From positions 868,001 through 932,000 of the forward strand of contig NZ_CP155075.1 in assembly GCF_039621805.1 (NCBI RefSeq): 64,000 nt of DNA. The letters run 5' to 3'. The notes under the pieces were generated by a model that did not search any database, was not told where the DNA came from, and worked only from the letters and a program-made list of their open reading frames with translations. Within the stretch, counting starts at the first letter, position 1. Each line of letters starts with the position of its first letter. The position numbers were made by a program, and so were the translations under genes. Positions 45,099 through 54,689 of the stretch are shown piece after piece. This DNA is from Paraburkholderia sp. PREW-6R (GTDB lineage: Bacteria > Pseudomonadota > Gammaproteobacteria > Burkholderiales > Burkholderiaceae).

Positions 45099-45206
45099 CG
45101 CTGGCCACCTGCGAGCATCGGGTGGAGATGGACGGGTAGATACCCCGTGAATCGTCCCCTCGCGCGCCGCGCGCCCGGCGAATACCTAACTGCAAAGGAG
45201 ATAACC

Positions 45207-45839
45207 ATGTACGACCCATCCACGCTATCCAGGTTGATCCAGTTCGCACGAGTTGGCGCGGGCTCCACTGTCATCGACGTTTATCCGGGCGACGGCGACT
45301 GGACCCGTCTGTTTTCCGACATCGTGGGGCCCGACGGACGGGTCTATAGCTTCGTGCCCGCAGAAGTCGCCCACTTCAAGAGCGATCCGCTCGGCCACAT
45401 GCGCACGCTTGCCAAAGAGCCGGGCCGGGACAACGTAGAAGCCGTCTCGGCAGATCTCATCGCGATGCACGAAATCACGCAAGCAGCGGATGTCGTATGG
45501 CTGCACCTGTTCTACCACGACCTCCACACACCGTTGATGCAGGCCAAGGGCGCGACGGCGGCTGCTTTCAATCGAGCTGTCTATGACCGGCTGAAGCCCG
45601 GCGGCTTCTATGTCATCGTAGATCACGCCGCTGCAATCGGGGCGGCCATGAGCGACGCGCAATCGCTGCATCGGATCGAGCCTGCGTCCGTGCGCGAGGA
45701 GGTCGAGGCGGCCGGCTTTGTGCTGGACGCGCAAAGCGCCATGCTCGCGAACAAGGACGATCGGCGCTCGGTCAAGGTGTTCGATCCATCGATCAAGGGC
45801 AAAACCGATCGCTTCGCCTATCGGTTCGTGAAGCCCTGA
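45207..45839 (+). CDS. class I SAM-dependent methyltransferase
   Basis: 210 aa from the ATG at 45207, with AAAGGAGA upstream (upstream start at 45147 is less good). The SAM-binding motif I is VIDVYPGDGDWTRLF, followed by VSADLIAMHEITQAADVVWL and the motif RLKPGGFYVIVDH. Resembles the predicted methyltransferase family COG4798, many of which are exported; here no signal peptide is seen. Substrate unknown. Separated by 108 bases from the NTF2-like gene on the same strand. Confidence 0.88.
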   Translation: MYDPSTLSRLIQFARVGAGSTVIDVYPGDGDWTRLFSDIVGPDGRVYSFVPAEVAHFKSDPLGHMRTLAKEPGRDNVEAVSADLIAMHEITQAADVVWLHLFYHDLHTPLMQAKGATAAAFNRAVYDRLKPGGFYVIVDHAAAIGAAMSDAQSLHRIEPASVREEVEAAGFVLDAQSAMLANKDDRRSVKVFDPSIKGKTDRFAYRFVKP

Positions 45840-46393
45840 CAGATTGCAGTGCCGACTTCCTGTCGGCCTCTCGAACGACATTCAGGCCGCACTGCCCCGG
45901 GCGAGAAGAGGGACTTGTACTACAGGAACGCAGGGCGAGATCCTCGCCGAACTCTGGCGCCGGTCACGGGTATTCGTTCTGCACTGCAGAAATGTTATCC
46001 ACGCCCGCCAAGGGTGATATCCCTACCATCGACGATGCCCTGCGTCGCACTGACCATGCCCCAACCAGCGCGCCGTCCGGCATCGAATCTCATTGACTGC
46101 GGCGAAACGTGCTTGGAATTCGCAGCATACTTACTGGTATGTCACATCATGATAAAAAATCGCAAGCATCGAGGATCATGATGAAACCTACCTATCCTCA
46201 TGAGACGGTGGCGTATGGTCGACTTTTTGAATCGAATTTAAGGGCTACTTAAGCGTCTGCCTCTACCTTTGAACTGTCGGTTACGCCGCTCGGCATGACG
46301 CCCGGCCGCCGGTCGATCGACAAAGGGCTCACACGACTTTCGGCGTTTGCCTGCGCGAACGCCGATTTCCGTCACGCTTCAAGGAGAGGCAAA
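45840..46393. other. 554-base intergenic region with a dyad
   Basis: No gene seen. Contains CATCATGAT (46145-46153) and ATCATGATG (46175-46183), perfect inverted arms around a 21-base spacer, about 210 bases upstream of the yfdX-like gene. Could be a regulatory site or RNA hairpin. Confidence 0.45.
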
Positions 46394-47116
46394 ATGTTCA
46401 ATCCTGGCATGAAACGCACGGCGGTACTCGTCGCCGCCATTGCAACGTTCGCGTGCAGCTTCACAGGCGCGAACGCCGCGCAATCATCCGCGACACCTGT
46501 ATCCGACATGGGACGGCTCTCGGCCAAGGGGAGCCAGGCATTTGACGAGATCCAGCAGGCACGACTTGCGATATTCAGTGGCCACCCGGCTCAGGCAAAG
46601 AAGCTGATCAAGGAGGCACAGGCGTCGATGACGGCTGCGCAGGCTGATAACACCGCCTTCCTGAAAGCAGAGTCGGATCTCCGAACGCCTCCATCCATCA
46701 CATACCAGTCAAGCGCCACGAAAAGTACGACACCGGTTTCCTGGTTGCCCGTCGCCGCGGATGTGACGGTCACTGACGACTTCGCGGCCAAACCATCTCA
46801 AGCCAAGGCCGTCGCATCGGCAAACGAACAGTTAAAGCGCGGCAAGCCGGACTCTGCCATGAAGGTTCTCAAACTCGCCGACGTTAACGTGTCTTATACG
46901 ATGGCGGTCGTCCCATTGAAGCAGACGATTGCCGATGTCGACAAGGCGGCCGGTCTGCTGTCGATGGACAAGTACTACGAAGCGAATCAGACGTTAAAGG
47001 AAGTTCAGGATAGCGTCCGCTACGACTGGGTGGATGTGAAAGCGCTGCCGCAACCGTCGCACGTGGTGGCCAAGAATGATGCCACTGGCGCGGCTTCTGG
47101 AACGATGGCGAAATAG
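46394..47116 (+). CDS. YfdX family exported protein
   Basis: 240 aa from the ATG at 46394 (AAGGAGAGG upstream). Signal peptide ends near TGANAA. Two helical repeats typical of YfdX follow, with GSQAFDEIQQARLAIFSGHP, AQAKKLIKEAQASM, and later SAMKVLKLADVNVSYTM and AGLLSMDKYYEANQTLKEVQ. YfdX is a periplasmic protein linked to acid and multidrug-resistance regulons in enterobacteria; here no such operon is near. Upstream frame to 46295 ignored. Confidence 0.88.
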   Translation: MFNPGMKRTAVLVAAIATFACSFTGANAAQSSATPVSDMGRLSAKGSQAFDEIQQARLAIFSGHPAQAKKLIKEAQASMTAAQADNTAFLKAESDLRTPPSITYQSSATKSTTPVSWLPVAADVTVTDDFAAKPSQAKAVASANEQLKRGKPDSAMKVLKLADVNVSYTMAVVPLKQTIADVDKAAGLLSMDKYYEANQTLKEVQDSVRYDWVDVKALPQPSHVVAKNDATGAASGTMAK

Positions 47117-47448
47117 GAGCATGGCGAAAACGGACGATATCGTAGTGAGCCGGCGCGGGCGGCATACGCTCGACCGCGGAATGATGACTGCTCGACTTCG
47201 CAGCCACATCGGTCGTTTGTCTGGCGCGTCGGGAAATCGCGACGTTCTTCTGGCGGAAAGCGACGACAATTTACGTCCTGAAAGTCGGCTCACCATTTTT
47301 TTTAGACGCTATGTGTTTCGGTAGGCGGCGGCCGTCGTGTCAGTTTTCAAGGCTCATTGCATTGACGTTCAAGAACATGCAACAGCCAACGCGGCCCGTG
47401 GCGTTGCCGCGTGGCAAGCCCGCCCGGTGACCTTCGAATTCGGGAATG
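47117..47448. other. intergenic region, no supported gene
   Basis: 332 bases. A plus-strand frame starting 47121 (MAKTDDIVVSRRGRHTLDRG) has AGGAG only one base before its ATG, too close for normal initiation; no family was recognised. Confidence 0.35.
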
Positions 47449-49230
47449 TCAGGACCGGCCGCCGCGCTGTAACGTCGGACCACGGAGAGCGAGCGCGGCG
47501 TTCACAACGGCGAGGTGCGTCAAGGCTTGCGGAAAATTTCCAGCCAGATGACCGCCTGGCACGTTGTACTCTTCTGCAAGCAGGCCGACGTCGTTGGCGA
47601 CCGCGAGCAGGCGCTCGAACTGCTCTCGCGCTTCCCTGTCGCGGCCCTGCAACTTCATGCATTCCACCATCCAGCCTGAACAGGCCAGAAACGCCCCCTC
47701 GTTCGGTCCATCCGCATTGGGCTTCTTTCGCCGAATCAGTCCACCCTCGGAGAGTTCGCGCTCAATCGTTGCAATCGTCGATGCCATCCGGGGATCGCTG
47801 ACCGGAAGAAATCCGACAAGTGGCAACAGGAGGAGGCTGGCGTCCAGCGTCTGTGAACCGTAGTATTGGGTGAAAGTGCCGAGACCCTCGTTCCATCCTT
47901 CGTGATAGATCTCGTCGTGCACCCTCTGACAGAGCGCCGTGATCCGGTCCAACGTGTCACGACTCACGAGATTGCTCGTTGAGTGGCGACTCACGAAGCG
48001 GTCGAATGCTACCCAGGCCATGACTTTCGAATAGGTGTAGTGGCGGGGTTCCGCTCGTGACTCCCACACCCCCGACCCTGCCGTCTGCCAGACTGCCTCG
48101 AGATGCGCGACGAGCCTCTGTTCAACAGATAATTCCTGCTCCGACGATGGGACGCCGCCCCGCCTCGCGAGATCGAGGCAGTCAAGCACTTCTCCATAGA
48201 CATCGAGCTGATGTTGCGTCGATGCAGCATTGCCGATTCGCACAGGTTTCGCGAAACGGTAACCCGGCAATGTGTCCACGGTCCACTCGGCCAGATGTCG
48301 CGCGCCGTCGACGCGGTACATGATACGCATGTTATCGGGCGAGCCTGCAATGGCGCGAAGCAACCAGTTTCGCCAGCCTTCTGCCTCCTCGTGGTAGCCG
48401 GCATTCAGCAGTGCTGTCAGGGTAAAACTCGCATCGCGCAGCCAGCAGTAACGATAGTCCCAATTCATTTGGCCGCCGGGCGCCTCGGGAAGCGACGTAG
48501 TGGGCGCCGCAACCAGACCGCCGCTGCGCCGGTGAATCAGTGCCTTGAGGGTTATCAGCGAACGCCGGACCTGAAGTGGCCAGTCGGTTTTTGAATTATC
48601 AAAACGGCCAATCCAGTCGCGCCAGAAATGCTGCGTCGAGGCGAGTGCCGTCTCGGCATCTACAGGCTCCGGTGGTCCTTCGTCCGAACGCGCGTAACTC
48701 ATGACAAAGGCGATTCGTTGTCCTTCTGATACGTCGAATTCTGCACTGGTCGAGTCCGCGGTCACATGCAATTCTAGCGGCGCGCGCAATACGATGAGAT
48801 TAGGGCCGACCTTCGCGATCAGGTGACCCCTATCGGACACACTCCACGGGGGCAAAGCCCCGTAGTCGAAACGCAGGCGTAAGCTGCTGCGCATCTTCAC
48901 GTTTCCTCGCAAGCCGGTCACGATACGTATGAGCGACGAAAACGTCTTGCGCACCGGCATGAAATCGATCACTCTCACTTCGCCATCCGCCGTCCGGAAA
49001 TCGGTTTCCATGATCAGCGTATCTTCCTGATAGCGGCGGCTTCGAGCGATTACGTCCCCCGCGGGCGATAGCGACCAATGACCGTGGTCGTTCGTGCCGA
49101 GCAATGCCGCGAAACATGCGTCGTCGTCAAAACGCGGCCAGCATAACCAGTCGATCGAACCGTCCTTGCCCACCAGCGCGGCAGTTTCGCCATCGCCCAA
49201 CAGCGCATAATCTTCAATCAGCTTGCTCAC
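47449..49230 (-). CDS. GH15 family glucoamylase/trehalase-like protein
   Basis: 593 aa from the GTG at 49230 (VSKLIEDYALLGDGETAAL). Family features: an N-terminal beta domain with GSIDWLCWPRFDDDACFAAL, the catalytic (alpha/alpha)6 barrel with NWDYRYCWLRDASFTLTAL, and the C-terminal GNFPQALTHLAVVNAALAL. No signal peptide, so it acts in the cytoplasm, probably on trehalose or a malto-oligosaccharide. Fits bacterial GH15 length (about 600 aa). The upstream SDR gene on the same strand ends 61 bases before it. Confidence 0.9.
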   Translation of the reverse strand: MSKLIEDYALLGDGETAALVGKDGSIDWLCWPRFDDDACFAALLGTNDHGHWSLSPAGDVIARSRRYQEDTLIMETDFRTADGEVRVIDFMPVRKTFSSLIRIVTGLRGNVKMRSSLRLRFDYGALPPWSVSDRGHLIAKVGPNLIVLRAPLELHVTADSTSAEFDVSEGQRIAFVMSYARSDEGPPEPVDAETALASTQHFWRDWIGRFDNSKTDWPLQVRRSLITLKALIHRRSGGLVAAPTTSLPEAPGGQMNWDYRYCWLRDASFTLTALLNAGYHEEAEGWRNWLLRAIAGSPDNMRIMYRVDGARHLAEWTVDTLPGYRFAKPVRIGNAASTQHQLDVYGEVLDCLDLARRGGVPSSEQELSVEQRLVAHLEAVWQTAGSGVWESRAEPRHYTYSKVMAWVAFDRFVSRHSTSNLVSRDTLDRITALCQRVHDEIYHEGWNEGLGTFTQYYGSQTLDASLLLLPLVGFLPVSDPRMASTIATIERELSEGGLIRRKKPNADGPNEGAFLACSGWMVECMKLQGRDREAREQFERLLAVANDVGLLAEEYNVPGGHLAGNFPQALTHLAVVNAALALRGPTLQRGGRS

Positions 49231-49291
49231 GCTCCGCCCCCTGTGCGCCGCCGATACGGCGCCGGATTTTATTGCATGCGTCGATTCTTCA

Positions 49292-50287
49292 TTAGCCGCG
49301 TTTCCTGCCAAGCAGCACGCCAATGCCGCCCAGTATCGCAACGCCCGTCAACGCCCAGAAAGCGTCGCGATGCCGGTTCGTGAACATTTCCCAGCTGCGC
49401 GTCTTCGAACGGTCGTCAAAACGTCCGTGAGCCGCATAGTCGCCGGGCACGGGTTCAAACAGGTTGGCAGGAGCATCGGGCTCGAGCGGCTCATCCGTAA
49501 GCTGCCCTTTATAACCCGCGCTCGCGAGGTATCGGTCGATGAACGCTGGCGCGATGCGGTTCGCAAGAATCGCCTTGACGGTGGGAAAGCCGACCCAGAC
49601 CTCACGACGCCTATGCGTTGCCGCGAAGAAGATAGCTCGCGCGGCGACTTCCGGCTCATAGATCGGCGCTACCGGCTGGGCCTTCCTGCCCATCTTGTTT
49701 AACGCCCAGTCAAACTGCGGCGTATTTACCGCAGGCAGGTCGACCATCGTCAGATGGACGTTCAGCCCATCATGAATGATTTCGGACCTCAGTGCGTCCG
49801 TGAAGCCGCGTACGGCAAACTTGGCACCGCAGTAGATCGACTGAAGCGGCACTGATCGATATCCCAAAGCCGAGCCGACGTTGACGATTGTTCCGCGGTT
49901 TCTGGTGCGCATGCGCGAAAGTGCCGCCATCGTACCGTGCACCTGGCCGAGATAAGTGACCTTGGTACCGCGCTCGAACTCCTCGGCGGTGAGCTTCGAG
50001 ACGGGTGCAAACACCGTGGCCATTGCAACGTTGACCCAGACATCGATCGGTCCCAATTCCTGCTCGGCCAGCGAGGCGGCTGACTCGACGGCCTCGGCGT
50101 CGGCCACGTCTGTCGGTATGCCGAGGGCGCGTATGCCATACGCTGCCTGCAGGTCGGCGGCGGCCCGGTCTATCCGGCCTTTATCACGCGACAGCAACGC
50201 AATGTCATAGCCGTGCCGGGCGAATTCCGCAACGGTTGCGCGCCCAACACCGGCACCGGCTCCGGTTACCACGACAACCTTGGCCAT
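49292..50287 (-). CDS. SDR with C-terminal membrane anchor
   Basis: 331 aa from the ATG at 50287 (GGGGAG upstream). The fold is SDR: TGAGAGVGRATV as the cofactor motif, NVAMATVFAP in place of NNAG, catalytic YCGAKFAVRGF. The last 30 residues (FWALTGVAILGGIGVLLG then RKRG) form a membrane anchor. Long SDRs of this type with an extension of about 80 residues accompany GH15 genes in some proteobacteria. Gene pair with the GH15 enzyme; reaction unknown. Confidence 0.88.
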   Translation of the reverse strand: MAKVVVVTGAGAGVGRATVAEFARHGYDIALLSRDKGRIDRAAADLQAAYGIRALGIPTDVADAEAVESAASLAEQELGPIDVWVNVAMATVFAPVSKLTAEEFERGTKVTYLGQVHGTMAALSRMRTRNRGTIVNVGSALGYRSVPLQSIYCGAKFAVRGFTDALRSEIIHDGLNVHLTMVDLPAVNTPQFDWALNKMGRKAQPVAPIYEPEVAARAIFFAATHRRREVWVGFPTVKAILANRIAPAFIDRYLASAGYKGQLTDEPLEPDAPANLFEPVPGDYAAHGRFDDRSKTRSWEMFTNRHRDAFWALTGVAILGGIGVLLGRKRG

Positions 50288-50794
50288 AGCATCTCCCCGT
50301 GAAGCGTGACTGAGCATGATAGGAACGTACGGGCAGCGCGACAAAAGATGCTCGACCCGTGACCCGTCACAGCAGTTTTTGTACCCATGCGTTTGGAGTG
50401 CTGAAGGCCGAACGATCAATGTGTAAGCGTGGCTCTCGTTCGTCCTGATCTCTGTGCCGGCGTGAGGTGCTGCATGAATCGCAACCATCGCTTCTGTCAG
50501 CGTCAGTCGCAACAGGACGGAGCATGGCCCGCACTCTTGCTCGCCTTACATTCCGCCATATCGAAGTGCGCGGACCTTTCAATGTCCTGCTGCCATGCGG
50601 CGATCAGATGTCGAACCCCGCGCGTTAGCGGCTTCAAACGGTGGACCTGGTGAGCCGCTGCTTAGGACGTTTTTGGATGCGCCGGTCAAGTCGTGCCGAA
50701 ACGGCACGCTTAGTGTGCGGTTTGCCTGTCGCACAGCCAGTGATGGACTAACAGCACCGAGATTTTCACTTTGCGTCAGTCGGAACTAAATATA
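50288..50794. other. intergenic region, no supported gene
   Basis: 507 bases. Frames on the plus strand (such as 50429-50653) lack ribosome sites and give random-looking text. No terminator seen. Confidence 0.4.
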
Positions 50795-51907
50795 TCAATG
50801 CGCGGGCGACCGGTAATCCGCATCGTCATCATCGTCATGGCGTCCTCGTGACCGGATATCGCCATCTTCATCGTCGTCGTCACGTCCTTGTGTCCAGAGA
50901 ACCGCGTCGCCATCGCGCGAGTCGCCGACCACCTGGCCACGCTCGTTGATCCCGTTGGCGCCGCTGTTACTGCTACCGGGGAGCGTCCCCAGGTCGGTCA
51001 TCACTCCCTCCTTGAACAGAAAGGCGTGGAAGGCCACGACTCCGGCGGTCGCGGTCCCGACCACCTGGCCGCGATTGTTGATCCCCGTGGCGCTGCTGTA
51101 GCCGCCACCGGGAAGCGCGCCGAGATCGCTCATCACCCCTTCCTTGAACAGAAAGGCATGGTAAGCCCCGCTTGCGGTGTTTGAAGTGCCGACCACTTCG
51201 CCCCGCTCGTTAATCCCGGAAGCGATGCTGTAGTCGCCACCGGGAAGCGTGCCCAGCTCGGTCATCACCCCTTTTTCAAACAGAAACGCGTGGTAAGCGC
51301 CGCTCGCGGTGGTCGAAGCGCCCACCACCTGCCCGCGATTGTTGATTCCGAACGCAGCACTGACGGTGCCACCGGGGAGCGTGCCCAGATCGGTCATTAC
51401 CCCTTTTTCAAACAGAAACGCGTGAAAGAGCGCGTTTGGGATGTATGAATTGCCCACCACCTGGCCGCGCTCGTTGATCGCGGCCGCGTCACTGAAGATG
51501 CCACCCGGGAGCGTGCCCAGGTCCGTCATCACCCCGTGTTCATACAGGAAGGCGTGCGAACGACCGCTTCCGGTATCGGAACTGCCGACTACCTGGCCGC
51601 GATTGTTGACACCCTCGGCGTTGCTGGAGCTTCCGCCCGGAAGAGTGCCGAGATCGCTCATCACCCCGCTTTTGAGCAGGAACGCATGGGTATGACCACC
51701 TCCGATGTCCGAACTGCCGACCACCTGACCGCGATCGTTGATCCCATTACCGTGACTGGATTTACCGCCCGGAAGTGTGCCCAGATCCCTGATAGTGAAA
51801 CTTTGTCCCAAGGCAGGCTGGAATACGCAGACCATCAGAAAGGCGCTAATAATCAGAACGCGGTGGCCGTTGCGCACCGTGCGAATGAGCTTGCGTGCGG
51901 ATTCCAT
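50795..51907 (-). CDS. HAF-repeat exported protein
   Basis: 370 aa with a signal peptide (about residues 1-35, ending PALGQSF). The rest is about seven tandem repeats of roughly 48 residues, each containing DLGTLPGG, a GIN(N/D/E)RGQVVG segment and HAFL(F/Y/L)(K/E). These are the HAF repeats of extracellular proteins, which fold into beta-propeller-like blades. The tail is strongly acidic (DDDDEDGD, HDDDDDADY), suggesting calcium binding or surface exposure. The function is unknown; adhesion or envelope structure is a guess. Confidence 0.9.
   Translation of the reverse strand: MESARKLIRTVRNGHRVLIISAFLMVCVFQPALGQSFTIRDLGTLPGGKSSHGNGINDRGQVVGSSDIGGGHTHAFLLKSGVMSDLGTLPGGSSSNAEGVNNRGQVVGSSDTGSGRSHAFLYEHGVMTDLGTLPGGIFSDAAAINERGQVVGNSYIPNALFHAFLFEKGVMTDLGTLPGGTVSAAFGINNRGQVVGASTTASGAYHAFLFEKGVMTELGTLPGGDYSIASGINERGEVVGTSNTASGAYHAFLFKEGVMSDLGALPGGGYSSATGINNRGQVVGTATAGVVAFHAFLFKEGVMTDLGTLPGSSNSGANGINERGQVVGDSRDGDAVLWTQGRDDDDEDGDIRSRGRHDDDDDADYRSPAH
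50894..51801 (-). repeat. tandem coding repeats of the HAF protein
   Basis: The nucleotide sequence repeats with a unit of about 141-147 bases; each copy carries a GGGA(A/G)(G/C)(C/T)GT(G/C)CC-like block (encoding GTLPGG), then a TTGAT/TTAATC segment for the GIN motif. Seven units are recognisable and diverged. Copy number may vary between strains. Confidence 0.75.
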
Positions 51908-52414
51908 GATGGCACCCTATCGTAGGACATGACCTTTAAAACGAGATCGGCATCATGCCGTTAGCGCGCCAAATACGACTCGGCAAGGCCCCGCGGACAG
52001 GAGGCAGTTAGTGATCCGATCATCCTCAGCCTCAAACAAGCCCGGCTATGCAGAGCTTATCCCGCTCGACGCCGAAGTTGTGGACAGGTTCATACACCCC
52101 GCCTGCGCGCACATGCGAACTGGCTGCTATCGACCTGCAAGGCCAACCGCGAGCGCGCTAGCCGCAGCGTCTGAAGAATAGCCATTGAGGGCGCGGATGC
52201 TTGCCGATACCTCTGCGTTTTCCGCCTTCTTGTCGGCCGCTTTGAAGTCTTTTGAGTGTAGGGGCGCTCATGATGCGCTTCGCGGACGTCAAGTGTTCGC
52301 GCTTATGTTTTCGTCCGCGGTTTGTTAGCTTCGGGCAGTAGAGGGGGACGGCAGATAATAGAGCTCGCTGTTTTCAGTCGAGGAGCCGTGTGCAAATCTC
52401 GATCGGACGTCGGC
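51908..52414. other. intergenic region, no supported gene
   Basis: 507 bases between two minus-strand genes. No gene, terminator or repeat clear enough to report. Confidence 0.4.
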
Positions 52415-53206
52415 TCAAACGGTGCGCAACATCCCACCGTCGACGAAATAAGTCGAGCCAACGCTGTAGCTTGCTCGTTCCGAACAGAGGAACACAATAA
52501 AATCTGCGAGTTCCGCGGGCGTTGCGAAACGACGGATCGGCGCGAACTCATCTGCCACCTGCTGGAGGTGCCCCTCCCAATCGCCGCCCGTATCCTGCGT
52601 GAGCTGTCTGGCAGTCTTGATCCAATCGGGCGTAAGAACAAGGCCCGGATTAATCGTGTTCACGCGGATGTTGTCTTTGACTACTTCATTTGCCAGGTTT
52701 TTCGAGAACATCATCAGCGCCGCTTTGGTTACGTTGTAAATGGGCTCGTAACCCAGTGGCTGCGTTGCACAGATGGACGCGTTATGCAGAATCGCTCCAC
52801 CTCCTCGTTGCTTCATCGACGGCACAAAACCACGCGCGAGCCGCACCGCGGCCATCACATGGAGCTCCCAATATGCCTGCCATTTCTCGTCCGGCGCTTC
52901 CAGAATGGTCTCGTTGCTTCCAGTGCCGGCGTTGTTGAACAGGATGTCGATGCCGCTGAACGCCTGGATCGCAGCGCCGACCAGTGCGTCGACGCCTCCA
53001 GTCGTCCCCACATCGCATGCCACGGGTATCACGCGCACCTGGTGACGCGCTTCGATGTCGAGTGCGACCTGTTCGAGCCGTTCTCGTTGTCGGGCAGCGA
53101 GGACAAGATTCACGCCTTCCGCTGCAAACCCTTCCGCGACCGCGAGACCAATGCCGACACTTGCGCCCGTAAGAACCGCAACTTTCCCACGCAGTTTCAA
53201 ATCCAT
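52415..53206 (-). CDS. SDR family oxidoreductase
   Basis: 263 aa from the ATG at 53206 (GGAGACG upstream). Cofactor motif TGASVGIGLAVAEGF, the NNAG motif (LFNNAGTGS), the catalytic YNVTKAAL and the C-terminal STYFVDGGMLRTV are all there. The order fits 3-oxoacyl-ACP-reductase-like SDRs. Convergent or isolated relative to neighbours; substrate unknown. Confidence 0.94.
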   Translation of the reverse strand: MDLKLRGKVAVLTGASVGIGLAVAEGFAAEGVNLVLAARQRERLEQVALDIEARHQVRVIPVACDVGTTGGVDALVGAAIQAFSGIDILFNNAGTGSNETILEAPDEKWQAYWELHVMAAVRLARGFVPSMKQRGGGAILHNASICATQPLGYEPIYNVTKAALMMFSKNLANEVVKDNIRVNTINPGLVLTPDWIKTARQLTQDTGGDWEGHLQQVADEFAPIRRFATPAELADFIVFLCSERASYSVGSTYFVDGGMLRTV

Positions 53207-53698
53207 GCTTCGTCTCCGTTATGTGTTGTGTATGTGCCAAACCGACTGACCGCGAAGCCTAGGCAGCCTTAATCTCGTGTGCTCGTTCAAGGAACTCCTA
53301 CCATTCGCCGTCACTCAGCCTTCACAGACGTCAGTCTACTGCTATTGCGACTCGGCAAAAGATGGGGCGGCCGTTGCTCGACACCAATGCACTCGTAGGG
53401 TGCGCGCAAGAAGCGGCGCCTTGGCAGCGATGGTCAGCCTGCTCCGAGCGTCGTTACGGACGCGATTCATAGCCCGCATTTCTGATCTCATCTGACGAAG
53501 TACGACTTCGTCTACGCAGCGCAACTTCTATTAACCGGGCTTATGAGGACTTCGATATCTGATCAATTTGTCCGGGTGATACAACGGCACTAAACTGGAC
53601 GCCGGAAAAACTCCGCGCGAACGTGCACTTTGTCCGCTCTTTCAGAAACGCTCGCCATCAGACCTTCCGTCCGACCATTCCCCGCCACGAGGCATCTA
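53207..53698. other. intergenic region upstream of two divergent genes
   Basis: 492 bases that hold the promoters of the SDR (left) and the class II aldolase (right). No clear palindrome or promoter consensus was found by eye. Confidence 0.35.
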
Positions 53699-54478
53699 AT
53701 GAACGACCGACAACCATTGCACTACAGCATTCCGCTGCGCGACTGCAGCGAGGCGGAATGGGAAGCACGCGTGAAACTCGCCGCAACCTACCGCGTGTTC
53801 TACATGATCGGCTGGCATGAACTGATCTTCAATCACATTACGCTGCGCGTTCCAGGCGAGCGCGACCAACTGCTGATCAATCCCTTCGGGCTCGCTTATG
53901 ACGAGGTGACGGCTTCGAACCTCGTCAAGATCGATCTGAAGGGCAACATCCTCAGCGAGAGTGCTTACCCGGTCAATCCTGCCGGCCTCACGATACACAG
54001 CGCGCTGCACGAGCACGTTGCCGACGCGCACTGCGTCATGCACATTCACACGACCGAAAGCGTCGCGGTGGCCTGCATGGAAGAAGGACTGGTCGATCAC
54101 AACATCTATTCTTCCCAGCTTTACGACAAGATCGCGTATCACACGTTTGAAGGGACAACCGTTCACGACGACGAGAAAGGCCGGCTGGTCGCATCGCTGC
54201 AAAACAGGAATCTGCTCGTTTTGCGCAATCACGGACTGTTGTCGCACGGCATGACGCTCGGTCATGCGTTCGTGCTGATCTGGACGCTGAATCGCGCGTG
54301 CGAAATCCAGGTGGCGACTCACTCGATGAGGGGGAACATTCTGCCCGTCTCGTCCTCGATCAGCCAACGCTCCACCAAAGACGCACTGCAATACGATCCC
54401 CGCTTCCGCGGTGGCGATCAGGTCCTCGATGCGCTGATTCGCCGACTGGATCGGCATGATACGAGTTACAAGCAATAG
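53699..54478 (+). CDS. class II aldolase/adducin family protein
   Basis: 259 aa from the ATG at 53699 (GAGGC upstream). Zinc-ligand motifs are present: HSALHEHVADAHCVMHIHTT (HxH plus Glu/His context) and a later His in LRNHGLLSHG. The N-terminal region WHELIFNHITLRVPG with LINPFGLAYDEV follows the family pattern. Members act as fuculose/ribulose-phosphate aldolases, hydroxyacid decarboxylases or dehydratases. Located before aromatic-acid transport and catechol genes, so a role in aromatic or sugar-acid metabolism is possible. Confidence 0.9.
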   Translation: MNDRQPLHYSIPLRDCSEAEWEARVKLAATYRVFYMIGWHELIFNHITLRVPGERDQLLINPFGLAYDEVTASNLVKIDLKGNILSESAYPVNPAGLTIHSALHEHVADAHCVMHIHTTESVAVACMEEGLVDHNIYSSQLYDKIAYHTFEGTTVHDDEKGRLVASLQNRNLLVLRNHGLLSHGMTLGHAFVLIWTLNRACEIQVATHSMRGNILPVSSSISQRSTKDALQYDPRFRGGDQVLDALIRRLDRHDTSYKQ

Positions 54479-54487
54479 TCAGCGCGT

Positions 54488-54519
54488 GGCCCTGACCGTC
54501 TTTATCTCCGGTCAGGGCC
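54488..54519. terminator. hairpin after the aldolase gene
   Basis: Perfect 11-base arms GGCCCTGACCG/CGGTCAGGGCC with a 10-base loop, nine bases after the aldolase stop. A T-run is missing on the plus strand, so it is a likely but not classical terminator. Confidence 0.6.
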
Positions 54520-54612
54520 CGCACGATCCGCGTAAGGCCGTCACTTTCAAGTAGCCACGCGATAACTGTCCGTCGCGGAGCGCATCAGATCCATTCCCGA
54601 ATCGCAAAACAA

Positions 54613-54665
54613 TGTGGGTCACGAGCCCGCAGGGGGAATTTATCCCGGCCGACACGTGACCCACA
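54613..54665. repeat. 11-base inverted repeat between convergent genes
   Basis: Arms TGTGGGTCACG (54613-54623) and CGTGACCCACA (54655-54665) are perfect reverse complements, separated by 31 bases that themselves contain GGG...CCC. It lies just before the MFS stop at 54690 on the opposite strand. Possible bidirectional terminator, protein-binding dyad or attenuator. Confidence 0.6.
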
Positions 54666-54689
54666 CCTCAAAGCTTGCGCACCAACTGC

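Noticed and set aside
47121..47324. Small plus-strand frame after yfdX
   Set aside because: The AGGAG is one base from the ATG and the text matches nothing; it overlaps no conserved feature.
52322..53272. Plus-strand open frame of 316 codons opposite an SDR
   Set aside because: The SDR on the other strand has all catalytic motifs; this frame has none and no start context.
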